Assembly (NCBI RefSeq): GCF_900100765.1
Contig: NZ_FNFO01000002.1
Coordinates: 806,001-870,000, forward strand
Reading direction: 5' to 3'
Source of the DNA: Catalinimonas alkaloidigena
Lineage (GTDB): Bacteria; Bacteroidota; Bacteroidia; Cytophagales; Flexibacteraceae
Length of the DNA stretch: 64,000 nt
Every line of letters starts with the position of its first letter. Within the stretch, counting starts at the first letter, position 1. Under the pieces are notes generated by a model. It saw only the letters and a program-made list of their open reading frames with translations, searched no databases and was not told where the DNA came from. The translations under genes were made by a program, and so were the position numbers. Positions 52,371-61,457 of this stretch are shown here, one piece after another.

Positions 52371-53735
52371 TTATTCAATAAAATCTTCGCGCAACTGGCC
52401 CGTCTGGTAATCGAGCATAATCTTGCGAAATACGTTGGCAAAACGGGCCTGCGCCAGTTCGGACTTGGCTTGCACGAGGTTGGTGTTGGCCGTATACAGT
52501 TCTACAAAATCGCCCGCGCCCAACTTGAACCGCTCGTTCTGCGCCTCGTACGCGAGTTGCGCCGCCTCAACACTGATTTTAGCGGCATCGAGTTGTTCGA
52601 CAGCGGCCTGGTATTCCAGCAGCGCCGTCTGTATGTCGGTAAAGATGGTCCGTTTCAGCTTCTCTTCGTTGAGCTGGGCTTCGCGCAGTTGAGTTTTGGC
52701 GCGAATTACTGTGGTGCGGGTCTGGTAACGACTGAAAATCGGGATGCTCAGACTCAGACCATAATAGGTGTTAGGGTTACGAACCCAGAATTGCTCGTCG
52801 AACGGAACCACACTTTCCTCGCCCGCCGGGTTTTGCTGCCGTACGGAGGTGGAGTAGCGGGTCGCGTATTCGTAGAACGCCGAAAGCGTAGGCATGTAGC
52901 TGGCCCGCTGCACTTGCAAATTGCTCTGCCAGGCTTCGATCAGCTTTTCCTGCTGCTGCACATCGGGTCGGTTTTGTAGGGCCAGATCGTACATTTCGTT
53001 CAGATCCAGGCTGTTGTTTTCGAGCTGAATGCTGTTTTCGACCGATTGCGGGCTGCTGAGGTAAAAGGGGCGGGTAGGCGGGAGCTGTAGCAATTGGATG
53101 AACTGGGCCTGATCGACCCGATATTTGTTCTTGGCCTGGATTAACTGTAACGCCAGTTTTTTGACCTGAGCCCGCTGGTTGTAATAGTCGGTAATGGGGC
53201 GTGTGCCAATTTCCGCATAGTTTTCGAGCAGCGTTTCCAGTTGCTGCTGGTCGTCCAGGTTCTGCTGCGCGATGGCGACCAACTCACGGTCCAGGAGGAC
53301 TTGCAGGTAATTCTGCGCAACCAGCGAGACGAGTTGCTGGCGCTGTTGTTCGATGCCTTTGCGTTGCGCGATGACCTGTGCCTGACTCGCCCGCAGTTGG
53401 TTGATCCGCCCAAACCCTTGGAACAAGTTCAGGTTGGCCGTAAAACCAGCATTCATCTGTTCGAGCGTTGTCGTAAACAGCCGCCCGGTCGACTGGTCGA
53501 AGTACAACCCTTTGGAGCGAAACGCATTAGAGTAGAGAGATGCACTGGGCAGAAAGTTGGCGTAAGCCTGCGCGCGTTGTGCTTCGTTCAGGTCCAACTG
53601 GTTTTCGAGCAACCGCAGGTCCAGGTTCTGCTGACGGGCAATGCGCACGGCCTGCTCGAACGTGAGGGTGTCGGTCTGTGCCGCGGCCGAAAAGGCGACG
53701 CACGTTCCAAGCAGGAGACAGAAGAGTTTTTTCAT
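52371..53735 (-). CDS. TolC-family outer-membrane efflux protein
   Basis: 454 residues with a signal peptide (MKKLFCLLLGTCVAFSAAAQ). The TolC-type duplicated helical/barrel pattern begins LTFEQAVRIARQQNLDLRLLENQLDLNEAQRAQAYANFLPS and repeats near residue 230 (MYDLALQNRPDVQQQEKLIEAWQSNLQVQRASYMPTLSAF). It forms the outer-membrane channel for an ABC or RND exporter. Its ATG overlaps the stop codon of the ABC ATPase gene (ATGA), so translation is coupled, yet no membrane-fusion or permease gene is adjacent. Confidence 0.92.
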   Translation of the reverse strand: MKKLFCLLLGTCVAFSAAAQTDTLTFEQAVRIARQQNLDLRLLENQLDLNEAQRAQAYANFLPSASLYSNAFRSKGLYFDQSTGRLFTTTLEQMNAGFTANLNLFQGFGRINQLRASQAQVIAQRKGIEQQRQQLVSLVAQNYLQVLLDRELVAIAQQNLDDQQQLETLLENYAEIGTRPITDYYNQRAQVKKLALQLIQAKNKYRVDQAQFIQLLQLPPTRPFYLSSPQSVENSIQLENNSLDLNEMYDLALQNRPDVQQQEKLIEAWQSNLQVQRASYMPTLSAFYEYATRYSTSVRQQNPAGEESVVPFDEQFWVRNPNTYYGLSLSIPIFSRYQTRTTVIRAKTQLREAQLNEEKLKRTIFTDIQTALLEYQAAVEQLDAAKISVEAAQLAYEAQNERFKLGAGDFVELYTANTNLVQAKSELAQARFANVFRKIMLDYQTGQLREDFIE

Positions 53736-54439
53736 GACAAAGACGAGTTGGCGCTGATGGGTTGAGTTTTTTCATCGCTGACGACCATGCCGTCCAACAA
53801 TTGCACGATGCGCCCGCCGTACTGTGCGTTCTCTTCCGAGTGCGTTACCTGCAGGATCGTAATGCCTTCTTCCTGATTCAGCTTCTGGAACAGCTCCATG
53901 ATTTTTCGGCCCTGTTCCGAGTGCAAATTTCCCGTAGGTTCGTCGGCCAGCAGAAGCTTCGGTTGCACAGCCAGTGCCCGGGCCACGCCCACCAGCTGCT
54001 GCTGTCCGCCCGAAAGCTGGTGCGGAAACAGGTCGCGTTTGGCGACGATGTTGAAGCGGTCGAGCAGGTCAGACACAATGCGCTTGCGGTCGTCCGATTT
54101 TACTTTCTTATAAAGCAGCGGCGTCTCGATGTTTTCGTAAACCGTCAGCTCGTCGATGAGGTGATAGGCCTGGAAGATGAACCCGATGTTGTTCTTGTGG
54201 AGATCCGACCGTTTCCGTTCGCTGAACGTATGCACCGGTTCGCCTGCAAAGTAGTACTCGCCTTCGGAGGGTTCGTCGAGCATGCCGATGATGTTCATCA
54301 GCGTGGATTTCCCCGATCCGCTAGGCCCCATGATGGTCACAAATTCTCCTTTTTCAATCTCCAAATTGATATCTTTCAGTACAAAAGTCTGGTGGAGTTT
54401 GGTGCGGTAGTACTTGTCGATGTGTCGGAGCTGAATCAT
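53732..54439 (-). CDS. MacB/LolD-type ABC transporter ATPase
   Basis: 235 residues from the ATG at 54439 (MIQLRHIDKYYRT); an upstream in-frame ATG would add 45 unrelated residues. Walker A GPSGSGKST, Q-loop FIFQAYHLI, signature LSGGQQQLVGVARAL, Walker B LLLADEPTGNL and H-loop VTHSEENA are all present. It belongs to the MacB/LolD group, which works with FtsX-like permeases and TolC. The partner permease is not in this operon. Upstream lies a sigma-54-like promoter with a palindromic activator site, consistent with inducible control. Confidence 0.9.
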   Translation of the reverse strand: MIQLRHIDKYYRTKLHQTFVLKDINLEIEKGEFVTIMGPSGSGKSTLMNIIGMLDEPSEGEYYFAGEPVHTFSERKRSDLHKNNIGFIFQAYHLIDELTVYENIETPLLYKKVKSDDRKRIVSDLLDRFNIVAKRDLFPHQLSGGQQQLVGVARALAVQPKLLLADEPTGNLHSEQGRKIMELFQKLNQEEGITILQVTHSEENAQYGGRIVQLLDGMVVSDEKTQPISANSSLS

Positions 54440-54478
54440 GATGATCGGATTTTGTTGGATGATGATCGAATAGCCGTT

Positions 54479-54494
54479 GCCAACAAGCATGCCA
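54479..54494 (-). promoter_or_regulatory. Sigma-54-like promoter of the ABC-TolC operon
   Basis: On the minus strand TGGCAT-N5-TTGGC (54494-54479) approximates TGGCAC-N5-TTGCA, 40 bp before the ATG. Confidence 0.4.
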
Positions 54495-54537
54495 TGTCCC
54501 ACAGGGTGAATCAGAGGCCGAAAAGTGGGGGAGTTGT

Positions 54538-54551
54538 GTCCGATAACGGAC
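54538..54551. promoter_or_regulatory. GTCCG-N4-CGGAC palindrome (activator site candidate)
   Basis: GTCCG ATAA CGGAC, 44 bp upstream of the -24-like box. It has the same 5-4-5 layout as GTTCG-N4-CGAAC at 29110 and 36559. Confidence 0.45.
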
Positions 54552-54673
54552 AGCGGGTGTTCGGTTGCGTACAAGCAAAAGGCCCCAAACGAAACGATGC
54601 TGCGGGAAAGTAGCGTGTCGGCACGAAAAAGCTACGCTACGAAATTTCCGGGCACAAAACAAAATCTAATCCC

Positions 54674-54681
54674 TATATTTG
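54674..54681 (+). promoter_or_regulatory. -7 box of the AGCS symporter gene
   Basis: TATATTTG matches TAnnTTTG fully. The ATG is 103 bp downstream. The remaining 54440-54784 gap holds the divergent promoter of the ABC operon. Confidence 0.45.
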
Positions 54682-54784
54682 ACGCTATAGGGTGTATTTT
54701 GTGCATTTGCATGCGCAACTACCTTTCGCCCGTAACGGTTACTTCGTTCGTCAATCAAACGCTTTCATCTCCTAATTTTTCTGC

Positions 54785-56302
54785 ATGAAAAGAGTTATAC
54801 TTTTCTTATCTGCTCTGCTGTTGCTGAGCCCGGTATGCTACGGACAAGAGGCAGCACAAACCATCGACCAGCAAATCAATTCTGTTTTTGAGCCGGTGAC
54901 CGAGGCCATTGAGGCGGTGGTGTTCTTTACCATTCCTGTCGGTGGCGGGCGGTCCATTCCTTTCGTCCTGATCTGGCTCATTGTAGGCGCCTCCGTGTTT
55001 ACCGTCTACATGGGATTTATCAACATTCGGGGCTTCAAACACGCCATCGACGTGGTCCGAGGCCGTTTCGACGATCCTAACGATGCCGGTGAAGTAAGTC
55101 ACTTTCAGGCACTTACGGCAGCACTATCCGGAACGGTCGGAATCGGCAACATCGGCGGTGTGGCCCTGGCCATCTCGACCGGTGGGCCGGGGGCTACGTT
55201 TTGGATGATCCTGGCCGGGCTATTGGGGATGTCGTCCAAATTTGTAGAATGTACGCTGGGCCTGAAATACCGTGACGAACACGCAGACGGTACGGTTTCG
55301 GGCGGACCGATGTATTACCTGAGTAAAGGATTCGCCAAGCGCGGTTGGGGCGGCGTCGGAAAAGTACTGGCGGGTTTCTTTGCCATTGCCTGTATCGGCG
55401 GATCGTTCGGGGGGGGGAATATGGTGCAGATCAACCAGGCTACCCAACAGTTGATTCAGGTAACCGGCGGCGAAGAAAGCTTCTTTTTTGAGAACAAATG
55501 GTTGTTTGGGGTCGTGATGGCTCTGGTCATTGCGGTCATCATCATCGGGGGGATCCGCAGCATCGCGAAGGTGACGGACAAAGTAGTCCCCTTTATGGTC
55601 GGGATTTACATCCTGGGCGCCCTTGCTGTAATTGCGGTGAATTTTCGGCAGATTCCGACGGCTTTTTCCGCCATTATTGAAGGGGCGTTTTCGCCCGATG
55701 CTGTGTTCGGTGGTATCTTGGGCGTTCTGTTGGTAGGATTTCAGCGTGCCGCGTTTTCGAACGAGGCTGGGGTGGGATCGGCTTCAATCGCCCACTCCGC
55801 TGCCAAGACCGACGAACCGATCAGTGAAGGCATTGTCGCCTTGCTGGAGCCCTTTATCGACACGGTCGTAATCTGTACAATGACGGCCCTGGTGATCATC
55901 ATTACCGATGCCTATCAGGCAGGCGATTCTGAAGGGGTGCGTCTTACTTCCCGGTCATTTGCTACGGTCTTTTCCTGGTTCCCTTACGTGCTCTCCATCG
56001 CGGTCATCCTGTTTGCGCTGTCTACCATGATTTCCTGGTCTTATTACGGCCTGAAAGCCTGGACGTACCTGTTCGGTGAAACGCGTGCGGCCGATATCTC
56101 TTATAAAGTGATCTTCTGCATTTTCGTTGTGGTAGGGTCTGCCATCAAAGCCACCAGCGTATTCGACTTTGGCGATGCCATGATTTTCGCCATGTGTTTT
56201 CCCAACATGGCGGGATTGTATCTGTTAGCGCCCGAAGTGAAACGCGACCTGACCCGTTACCTGAAGGAAGTAAAATCGGGGAAAATCAAGCAGTATTTTT
56301 AA
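54785..56302 (+). CDS. Alanine/glycine:cation symporter (AGCS family)
   Basis: 505 residues. After a cleavable-looking signal ([20 protein letters not shown]) the protein is a multi-TM AGCS carrier: [101 protein letters not shown] and [11 protein letters not shown] are family hallmarks. It takes up Ala/Gly with Na+ or H+. The unusual N-terminal signal-like segment and a ~30-residue linker precede the first transport helix. A strong terminator follows. Confidence 0.95.
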   Translation: MKRVILFLSALLLLSPVCYGQEAAQTIDQQINSVFEPVTEAIEAVVFFTIPVGGGRSIPFVLIWLIVGASVFTVYMGFINIRGFKHAIDVVRGRFDDPNDAGEVSHFQALTAALSGTVGIGNIGGVALAISTGGPGATFWMILAGLLGMSSKFVECTLGLKYRDEHADGTVSGGPMYYLSKGFAKRGWGGVGKVLAGFFAIACIGGSFGGGNMVQINQATQQLIQVTGGEESFFFENKWLFGVVMALVIAVIIIGGIRSIAKVTDKVVPFMVGIYILGALAVIAVNFRQIPTAFSAIIEGAFSPDAVFGGILGVLLVGFQRAAFSNEAGVGSASIAHSAAKTDEPISEGIVALLEPFIDTVVICTMTALVIIITDAYQAGDSEGVRLTSRSFATVFSWFPYVLSIAVILFALSTMISWSYYGLKAWTYLFGETRAADISYKVIFCIFVVVGSAIKATSVFDFGDAMIFAMCFPNMAGLYLLAPEVKRDLTRYLKEVKSGKIKQYF

Positions 56303-56323
56303 GCGATAAAAGACTTAAAACAC

Positions 56324-56358
56324 AAAAGCCCCGGCTGCAAACTGCAACCGGGGCTTTT
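56324..56358. terminator. Bidirectional terminator
   Basis: AAAAGCCCCGG (56324-56334) pairs with CCGGGGCTTTT (56348-56358). It lies between convergent genes. Confidence 0.92.
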
Positions 56359-56377
56359 TAATGTCTATCTACTAGCT

Positions 56378-58318
56378 CTACTCTTCAACTACTTCCACTT
56401 CTACACGCTTGTTTTTGTAAGCGAGCGTCGACTTTTTATCGTACACCGGGCGTTTCCCACCCCAACCGACAGTTTCAATACGGTCTGTAGAAATCCCGTT
56501 GAAAACCAGGTAGTCGCGAATAATGTCGGCACGAAGCTGAGACAAATGCTTGGCTGAGCCTGTCGTCTCTTTGGTGGTGCCGTTTACGTAGAAGAAGTTG
56601 TGAGCATCTTCATTGCGGACAATGATCTTGCCGATGCCGCCCCCGTTGGTGTGGCCGTGGATGCGGATCTTCACGTCGTCGTTCTCCTGCATCAGTTCCA
56701 ACAGGCTGGTGAGTTCATACTTTGATTTAACCAGCATGATGGCGGCATCGTCGTGGAAGAAAACGTTGTACATCACGTTGATGTCGCCTTTCCGGTAGCG
56801 GTCGATGTATTGATCAAGCACGATCGTATCACGATTCAGGAAGACACTTCCAGCAGCAAGCGTCGTATCGTTAAAGAGATGGTCCAGATCCAGGTCCAGC
56901 TCGGTGCGACGGAACCCAAACTTGTCAATTACGACAGAGTTACGACGTGGCTTCGATTTCTCCAGGTAGAGCGCTTCGGTTTTGAAAGCTTCCAGTTCAC
57001 CGATTGGGGAGCCGTCTAAGGGGCTTACCACCATAGCCGAGGTCTCGACTGGCTTGCTGTTACGCGAGTTATAGACGTTCAACTTGAGGAAGTACGTTTT
57101 GCCTTCGGGTTTCGCCGGAGCAAGGGCCACAGGTTCAGATTGCTCTTCTTGCTCCTCGGCAGGTGTGGCGACCACTTCCTTTTCCTTCTCCGAAGCTTCG
57201 ACTGGTGTGGGCTGAGTTTCGGATGCAGCTGGTGCCTTGGTGGCAGTGCTGGTGCCCTTTTTCGTGGTATTGGACGAGCCGGTCTTAGCAAGTGTAGAGC
57301 TGGTCACCGCATTGGGCGTATGCCCTTGCTGGTTTTCCGAAGAAGCCAAGAGCGGGGTAGTCGATTTTGAAGTAGGCTGAGTTTTACGCCCTGCCGTACG
57401 GCTATAATCAGGTTGCACATCGCGCACAACGAGTTTCTGGCCAACGTAGATCAAGCTCTCCGAAAGCTCGTTTCTGCTCTCTACATCTTTGATGCTCATC
57501 CGGTACCAACGGGCGATAGAGTAGATCGTTTCGTCTTTACTGACGGTGTGGTAGCGCTCGCCTTTGCCGGGCTTCGAGGCTTTGGGAGCAGCGGCTGGCG
57601 AAGCGGTTACCGCGGGCGTGCTGGCAGACGATTCGGCCAAAGCTACGGTTGCTTCCTGTTCCACTTCTTCGTGTACATCCGAGCAGTCGGTAAATTTCAG
57701 ACTGTACCCTTTGCTGCCCATCAGCGGAGAATCCACCAGAAGGAAGAAGGTCTCGCCGCCCTTCAGAGGAACCGCCGAGCTAAAGGTGTGGTGCGATTCG
57801 GCATCTTCAAAAGGATGAAGGGCCTGGCACGAAAGTCCGGTGACGTTTTCGTGGATAGAGTTATTAAAGGCTACGTTACCGCGCACAGGACGCACTGATC
57901 CATTTTGCAAGGCATCGAAGAAGGCCACAGCATCGTCGGTCTGATACAACAGAAAGTCGTAGTCTTCGTCGCCTTGTTGAGGCTCCAGGCGGAAAATCAA
58001 ATTCGCCCCGGCCGCTTCTTTTGGAACGGTGATGCGGTACCAGATGGAATTATGTTCCTGCTCCAGAATTTCGTGTACGGCGGCCACTTCCTGGAAGTAA
58101 CCGGGTCCGGTAGGATGATCGGTAGTGGTGTACAGTTGATCCCACGTCAATTCAATAGCGTGCGCTGCATCGCTCGTACTGATTTTTTCCTCTTCTTTCG
58201 CGAGGTGAGAGCAACTGGTCCACAATCCAATACATACCAAGAGGTATCCGGCCGTGAATGCAGGGTGCCTCCTGTTCTTTCTCCAGAGTGGTAAGATGAG
58301 CGTTGTAAAACGGCGCAT
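56378..58318 (-). CDS. LysM- and OmpA-domain envelope lipoprotein
   Basis: 646 residues from the ATG at 58318. The lipoprotein-like signal ends LLVCIGLWTSC. A beta-rich domain follows (about 45-215, WYRITVPKEAAGANLIFRLEP, GGETFFLLVDSP). Next come a low-complexity Ala/Ser/Pro linker, a LysM (about 255-300, YHTVSKDETIYSIARWYRMSIKDVESRN..YVGQKLVV), a second low-complexity Thr/Lys/Glu linker, and an OmpA-like domain (VKIRIHGHTNGGG, LSQLRADIIRDYLVFNGISTDRIETVGWGGKRPV, NKRVEVEV). The LysM and OmpA parts should both bind peptidoglycan, anchoring the envelope. Its partners cannot be read from the neighbours. Confidence 0.88.
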   Translation of the reverse strand: MRRFTTLILPLWRKNRRHPAFTAGYLLVCIGLWTSCSHLAKEEEKISTSDAAHAIELTWDQLYTTTDHPTGPGYFQEVAAVHEILEQEHNSIWYRITVPKEAAGANLIFRLEPQQGDEDYDFLLYQTDDAVAFFDALQNGSVRPVRGNVAFNNSIHENVTGLSCQALHPFEDAESHHTFSSAVPLKGGETFFLLVDSPLMGSKGYSLKFTDCSDVHEEVEQEATVALAESSASTPAVTASPAAAPKASKPGKGERYHTVSKDETIYSIARWYRMSIKDVESRNELSESLIYVGQKLVVRDVQPDYSRTAGRKTQPTSKSTTPLLASSENQQGHTPNAVTSSTLAKTGSSNTTKKGTSTATKAPAASETQPTPVEASEKEKEVVATPAEEQEEQSEPVALAPAKPEGKTYFLKLNVYNSRNSKPVETSAMVVSPLDGSPIGELEAFKTEALYLEKSKPRRNSVVIDKFGFRRTELDLDLDHLFNDTTLAAGSVFLNRDTIVLDQYIDRYRKGDINVMYNVFFHDDAAIMLVKSKYELTSLLELMQENDDVKIRIHGHTNGGGIGKIIVRNEDAHNFFYVNGTTKETTGSAKHLSQLRADIIRDYLVFNGISTDRIETVGWGGKRPVYDKKSTLAYKNKRVEVEVVEE

Positions 58319-59477
58319 GTCAAGATAAATAAGATTAAACAAGCTCAGCTAATTCGCTGATTGTGAGTTCTCTGAGTTGTAAATATCATCAATAGAATAG
58401 TGCGCTCCGAAAATGCCGTTGGGCGGCCGGAAATTAAAATGTGAGTTTACAAGGTCGATTGTAGGCCTTTAAAATAAAACCGCTTATTACCTCCCCCTTC
58501 TTGCAGCGTAGTGGTCATTGTTTCCGTGCTGTATCCACCGAACGCACGAAGCATTCCTAGGGAAATCTAGGCGGTCGGCAAGGAAAAAAAAAGCTACGCG
58601 AAAATCCCCTACGGTCCGACGAAACTAGGTTTTTGTTAGGTGAGGCCAGCGTGTGGCACAAAAACAGTTGCTCGTCGGGCAGTAGCCAGCACCTGCGAAA
58701 CGGCGACACGTGGTGCATCGTCGAGGGACATGCACGAGGCGCTATCGTGCATAAAGTGCAAAGAAAGTGTGCGTCTTGGACGTAAATATTTCATCGGGTA
58801 GAAATGCGTAATTTCTTGCGAGCCTCTTTTGGAAACCAGACGAACTCCTTGAGGTAGAACGTATTGTAGACGTTACTTTTGCAGGTGCAACTCCCCCTGA
58901 GAGGAGGGGTATCTGACTTCTTCTGCAGACTCTAAAATAAAAGCGAGTCGAGCCAAGGCGGGGGAAGGGAAACACCGTAACACGATGGCGCGGGACGTAC
59001 TGCATTCGTAGCAACTTGGGACTCATCTCCCTTAGGGAAAGTTTAGGCCGAGGGAAAGCAATCGCTGTGGAGATTTGCCTGATCGAAGACGATCCGGGAG
59101 TGAGAAGCCCGTAACGCGTTGTTTTTGCCCCCAACGAAATGTAAGGCTGATTCTTTCGTGCGGGGAAGAAAAATGAAAAGAACGTATTTCAGAGTTGGTG
59201 AGCTTGTAGGGCATTATTCCTGTGGTGGGGAAGCACTAAACTGTATTTCTGTCGGCATACAGTTGGATCACAGGGTGTTCATCCGTAAATAGATTTTATT
59301 TTTCGAGCAACAAATAAATTTTCTCTCTGCCCTCGGCAGAATGCATCCCGAGTACGAAGGTTCATTGTTACATATAATTCAGCTATATTTCCGCGAAAAT
59401 TCGGCAGGTAGGCCGGACAATAACCTGAAGCCTGGGCGTAGGGCTCTTTGCTTCGTGTCAGGAACGAAAAAATAGGT
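58319..59477. other. Long gene-poor stretch with one strong hairpin
   Basis: About 1.16 kb. Short frames on both strands have no protein-like features. A perfect 8-bp stem ATGCACGA (58730-58737) / TCGTGCAT (58745-58752) with a 7-nt loop stands in a GC-richer part (58.63-58.76 kb) that also shows CGAC/GTCG pairings, so a non-coding RNA is possible. I do not recognise RNase P, tmRNA, 6S or SRP signatures. Confidence 0.4.
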
Positions 59478-59864
59478 ATGCAAGAATTGATACTGCAACC
59501 GACGGTCAAATCTCCCCGTGTGCACTTTGATCCTGTGACGGGAAAACTTGAAATTTCAGGAAAATCGATTCCTGAGAATTCCTATAACCTCTACAGACCG
59601 TTGATTGAGTGGGTAGAAGACTATGTTGCGCAACCCGCTGCCCGTACAGAGCTCATCTTTAAGCTGACGTATTTCAACTCCAGCTCAGCCGAGTATATTC
59701 TGGAATTGATGAAGAAGCTGGAAAGCCTCCACCTGAAAGGGAGCCCCGTAGAAGTGCGTTGGTTCTACGACGAGGAAGACGAAGACATGGAGCAGATTGG
59801 CGAAGATTTTAAAGCCATTTTGCGGCTTCCGATCCACATGGTTGTGAGCGAAGAAGATCGCTGA
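59478..59864 (+). CDS. SiaC-like regulatory phosphoprotein (DUF1987)
   Basis: 128 residues from the ATG at 59478 (MQELILQPTVKSPRVHFDP); an upstream ATG would add ten. PVTGKLEISGKSIPENSYNLYRPLIEWVEDY and LTYFNSSSAEYILELMKKL are typical of DUF1987; NSSSAEY holds the serine/threonine region that SiaB phosphorylates and SiaA dephosphorylates in the Pseudomonas system. There it controls a diguanylate cyclase. No SiaA/B partners are nearby, so partners here are unknown. The stop is 4 bp from the dprA stop, convergent with no terminator between. Confidence 0.85.
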   Translation: MQELILQPTVKSPRVHFDPVTGKLEISGKSIPENSYNLYRPLIEWVEDYVAQPAARTELIFKLTYFNSSSAEYILELMKKLESLHLKGSPVEVRWFYDEEDEDMEQIGEDFKAILRLPIHMVVSEEDR

Positions 59865-59868
59865 CAGC

Positions 59869-60990
59869 TCATTTTTTATGCGTCAGGCAATACTTTTTTC
59901 CCGGCAGCGCTTTGATCATTCCCTGAAACTCCAGATTCAGAAGTAAAGAAGCCAGGCGCCCCGCCGCTAATTGTGTAGCAAACCCCAACTCGTCGATCTG
60001 CTGAGCCCCCTGTTGCCGAAGCACCTGCAAAACACTCAACTCCTCTGCCGAGAACAACGACTCGTCCAGGTGCAGTTGCGTCGTGGTGGCGCGAGCGGGC
60101 GCGTCCAAATCCCAGTTCAGTAGCTTTTCCAGGTCTTCGATGTTCGTATAAATAGCCGCCTTCAACTGGCGGATCAGGCGGTTGCAGCCTTCAGAATAGG
60201 GGTTACCCAGATTGCCCGGAACAGCCAACACCTCGCGGTCGTACTGATGCGCCATGTCCGCGGTGATGAGGGCTCCCCCCTTGGCGGCGGCCTCGACCAC
60301 AACCAGAGCGTCGCATAAACCGGCGATGATCCGGTTGCGTGCCGGAAACTGAGGGGCGTCGGGCTTGGTGCCGAACGGGTTTTCGGTCAGCAAACCTCCG
60401 TGTGTGCGCATCTGCTGGGCGGTCGCCTTGTGGGCCGCGGGGTAGACCAAGTCGAGTCCGTTGGCCATTACCCCAATGGTAGGCAACTGGTGCTGCACTG
60501 CGGCGCGATGGGCCGTAATGTCGATACCGTAAGCCAGACCGCTGACCACCAGACATTCGTGCGGCACCAGGTCGCGGACAATCTGTTCGGTAACGCTTCG
60601 TCCGTAGTCGGTCGCCTGGCGCGTGCCCACAATGCCGACGATGCGGGCGTGGTTGAGCGAGGCGGTGCCCTGGTAATACAGTAGGGGAGGGCTATCGGGC
60701 AGGTGCTTGAGCCGCGAAGGGTAGGCCTCGTCCGTAAACCAAAGCAGTTGCACGTCGTGTTTTTCGACCAGCGCCAGTTCGCGTTCGGCCTTAACGAGCA
60801 GATCCGCTTGCTGAATGTTGTCGGCAATGAATTTTCCGATACCCGGAATCCTGAGCAGTTTGCCCCGGGGCGTGGTAAAAACCGCCTTGGCCGAGCCGCA
60901 GTACCCAATCAACTGGCGTGTGAGCACACTACCGACTTTGGGCACAAACGACAGCGCCAACCGATAGAGAATCTCGTCGGCGTCTTTCAT
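59869..60990 (-). CDS. dprA: DNA processing protein DprA
   Basis: 373 residues. An N-terminal SAM/HhH-like region (about 20-65, GIGKFIADNIQQADLL) precedes the Rossmann-like DprA core: GIVGTRQATDYGRSVTEQIV, VVSGLAYGIDITAHRAA, VMANGLDLVYPAAHKA, GLLTENPFGTKPDAPQFPARNRIIAGL, VEAAAKGGALITADMAHQYDREVLAVPG and GCNRLIRQLKAAIY. A C-terminal winged helix (about 300-365) ends the protein. It binds incoming ssDNA and loads RecA during transformation. Its start overlaps the stop of an upstream MerR-type gene (ATGA). Confidence 0.95.
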   Translation of the reverse strand: MKDADEILYRLALSFVPKVGSVLTRQLIGYCGSAKAVFTTPRGKLLRIPGIGKFIADNIQQADLLVKAERELALVEKHDVQLLWFTDEAYPSRLKHLPDSPPLLYYQGTASLNHARIVGIVGTRQATDYGRSVTEQIVRDLVPHECLVVSGLAYGIDITAHRAAVQHQLPTIGVMANGLDLVYPAAHKATAQQMRTHGGLLTENPFGTKPDAPQFPARNRIIAGLCDALVVVEAAAKGGALITADMAHQYDREVLAVPGNLGNPYSEGCNRLIRQLKAAIYTNIEDLEKLLNWDLDAPARATTTQLHLDESLFSAEELSVLQVLRQQGAQQIDELGFATQLAAGRLASLLLNLEFQGMIKALPGKKYCLTHKK

Positions 60991-61319
60991 GCGTCGGGCA
61001 GCGATTCTTTCATCTCCAGTAGAAACGAGCGGACTTTTTCCAGGCGGCGTTTCATGGTGGTACGTTCGGCAGCTACCTGATTTTGCTTACGCAACTCATC
61101 CCGGGCACCCTGGAGTTTGTACCCGCGTTCCTTCACCAGGTGATAGATGCGCTGAATTTGGTCTACATCTTTCTGAGTATAAATCCGATTCCCCTTGCGG
61201 TTTTTCTTGGGTTGGATAGACGGAAATTCAGTTTCCCAGAAACGAATCAGTGAGGCATTCACCCCCAGCATCTGCGCCAGCTCTCCGATCGTGTAGTACC
61301 TTTTTTCAATCTCGTCCAT
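60987..61319 (-). CDS. MerR-family transcriptional regulator
   Basis: 110 residues from the ATG at 61319 (MDEIEKRYYTIGELAQMLGVNASLIRFWETEFPSIQPKKNRKGNRIYTQKDVDQI); an ORF extension to 61400 is unlikely. The MerR winged helix is followed by a short coiled coil (KLQGARDELRKQNQVAAERTTMKRRLEKVRSFLLEMKES). It lacks an effector-binding domain. The stop codon overlaps the dprA start, so the two are translationally coupled. This MerR/dprA pairing may place competence genes under its control. Confidence 0.9.
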   Translation of the reverse strand: MDEIEKRYYTIGELAQMLGVNASLIRFWETEFPSIQPKKNRKGNRIYTQKDVDQIQRIYHLVKERGYKLQGARDELRKQNQVAAERTTMKRRLEKVRSFLLEMKESLPDA

Positions 61320-61402
61320 AAGCTTCTCTAAATTGGTAATACAAAGGTAACAATTGCGCTTGGCTGACGTCAGCCCGGCACGAGCACACCGACAAAACAA
61401 AA

Positions 61403-61426
61403 CAGGCTCCGTATGTCGGGAGCCTG
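61403..61426 (-). terminator. Terminator of the M23 peptidase gene
   Basis: CAGGCTCC (61403-61410) pairs with GGAGCCTG (61419-61426). On the minus strand it is followed by TTTTGTTTT. Confidence 0.7.
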
Positions 61427-61457
61427 CCTGGAATGAGTTACTATAGTGGTAAGTGAT

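Noticed and set aside
58742-59134. 130-codon minus-strand frame in the gap after the OmpA-type gene
   Set aside because: Ser/Arg-rich translation without domain features; frames of this kind are common by chance here.
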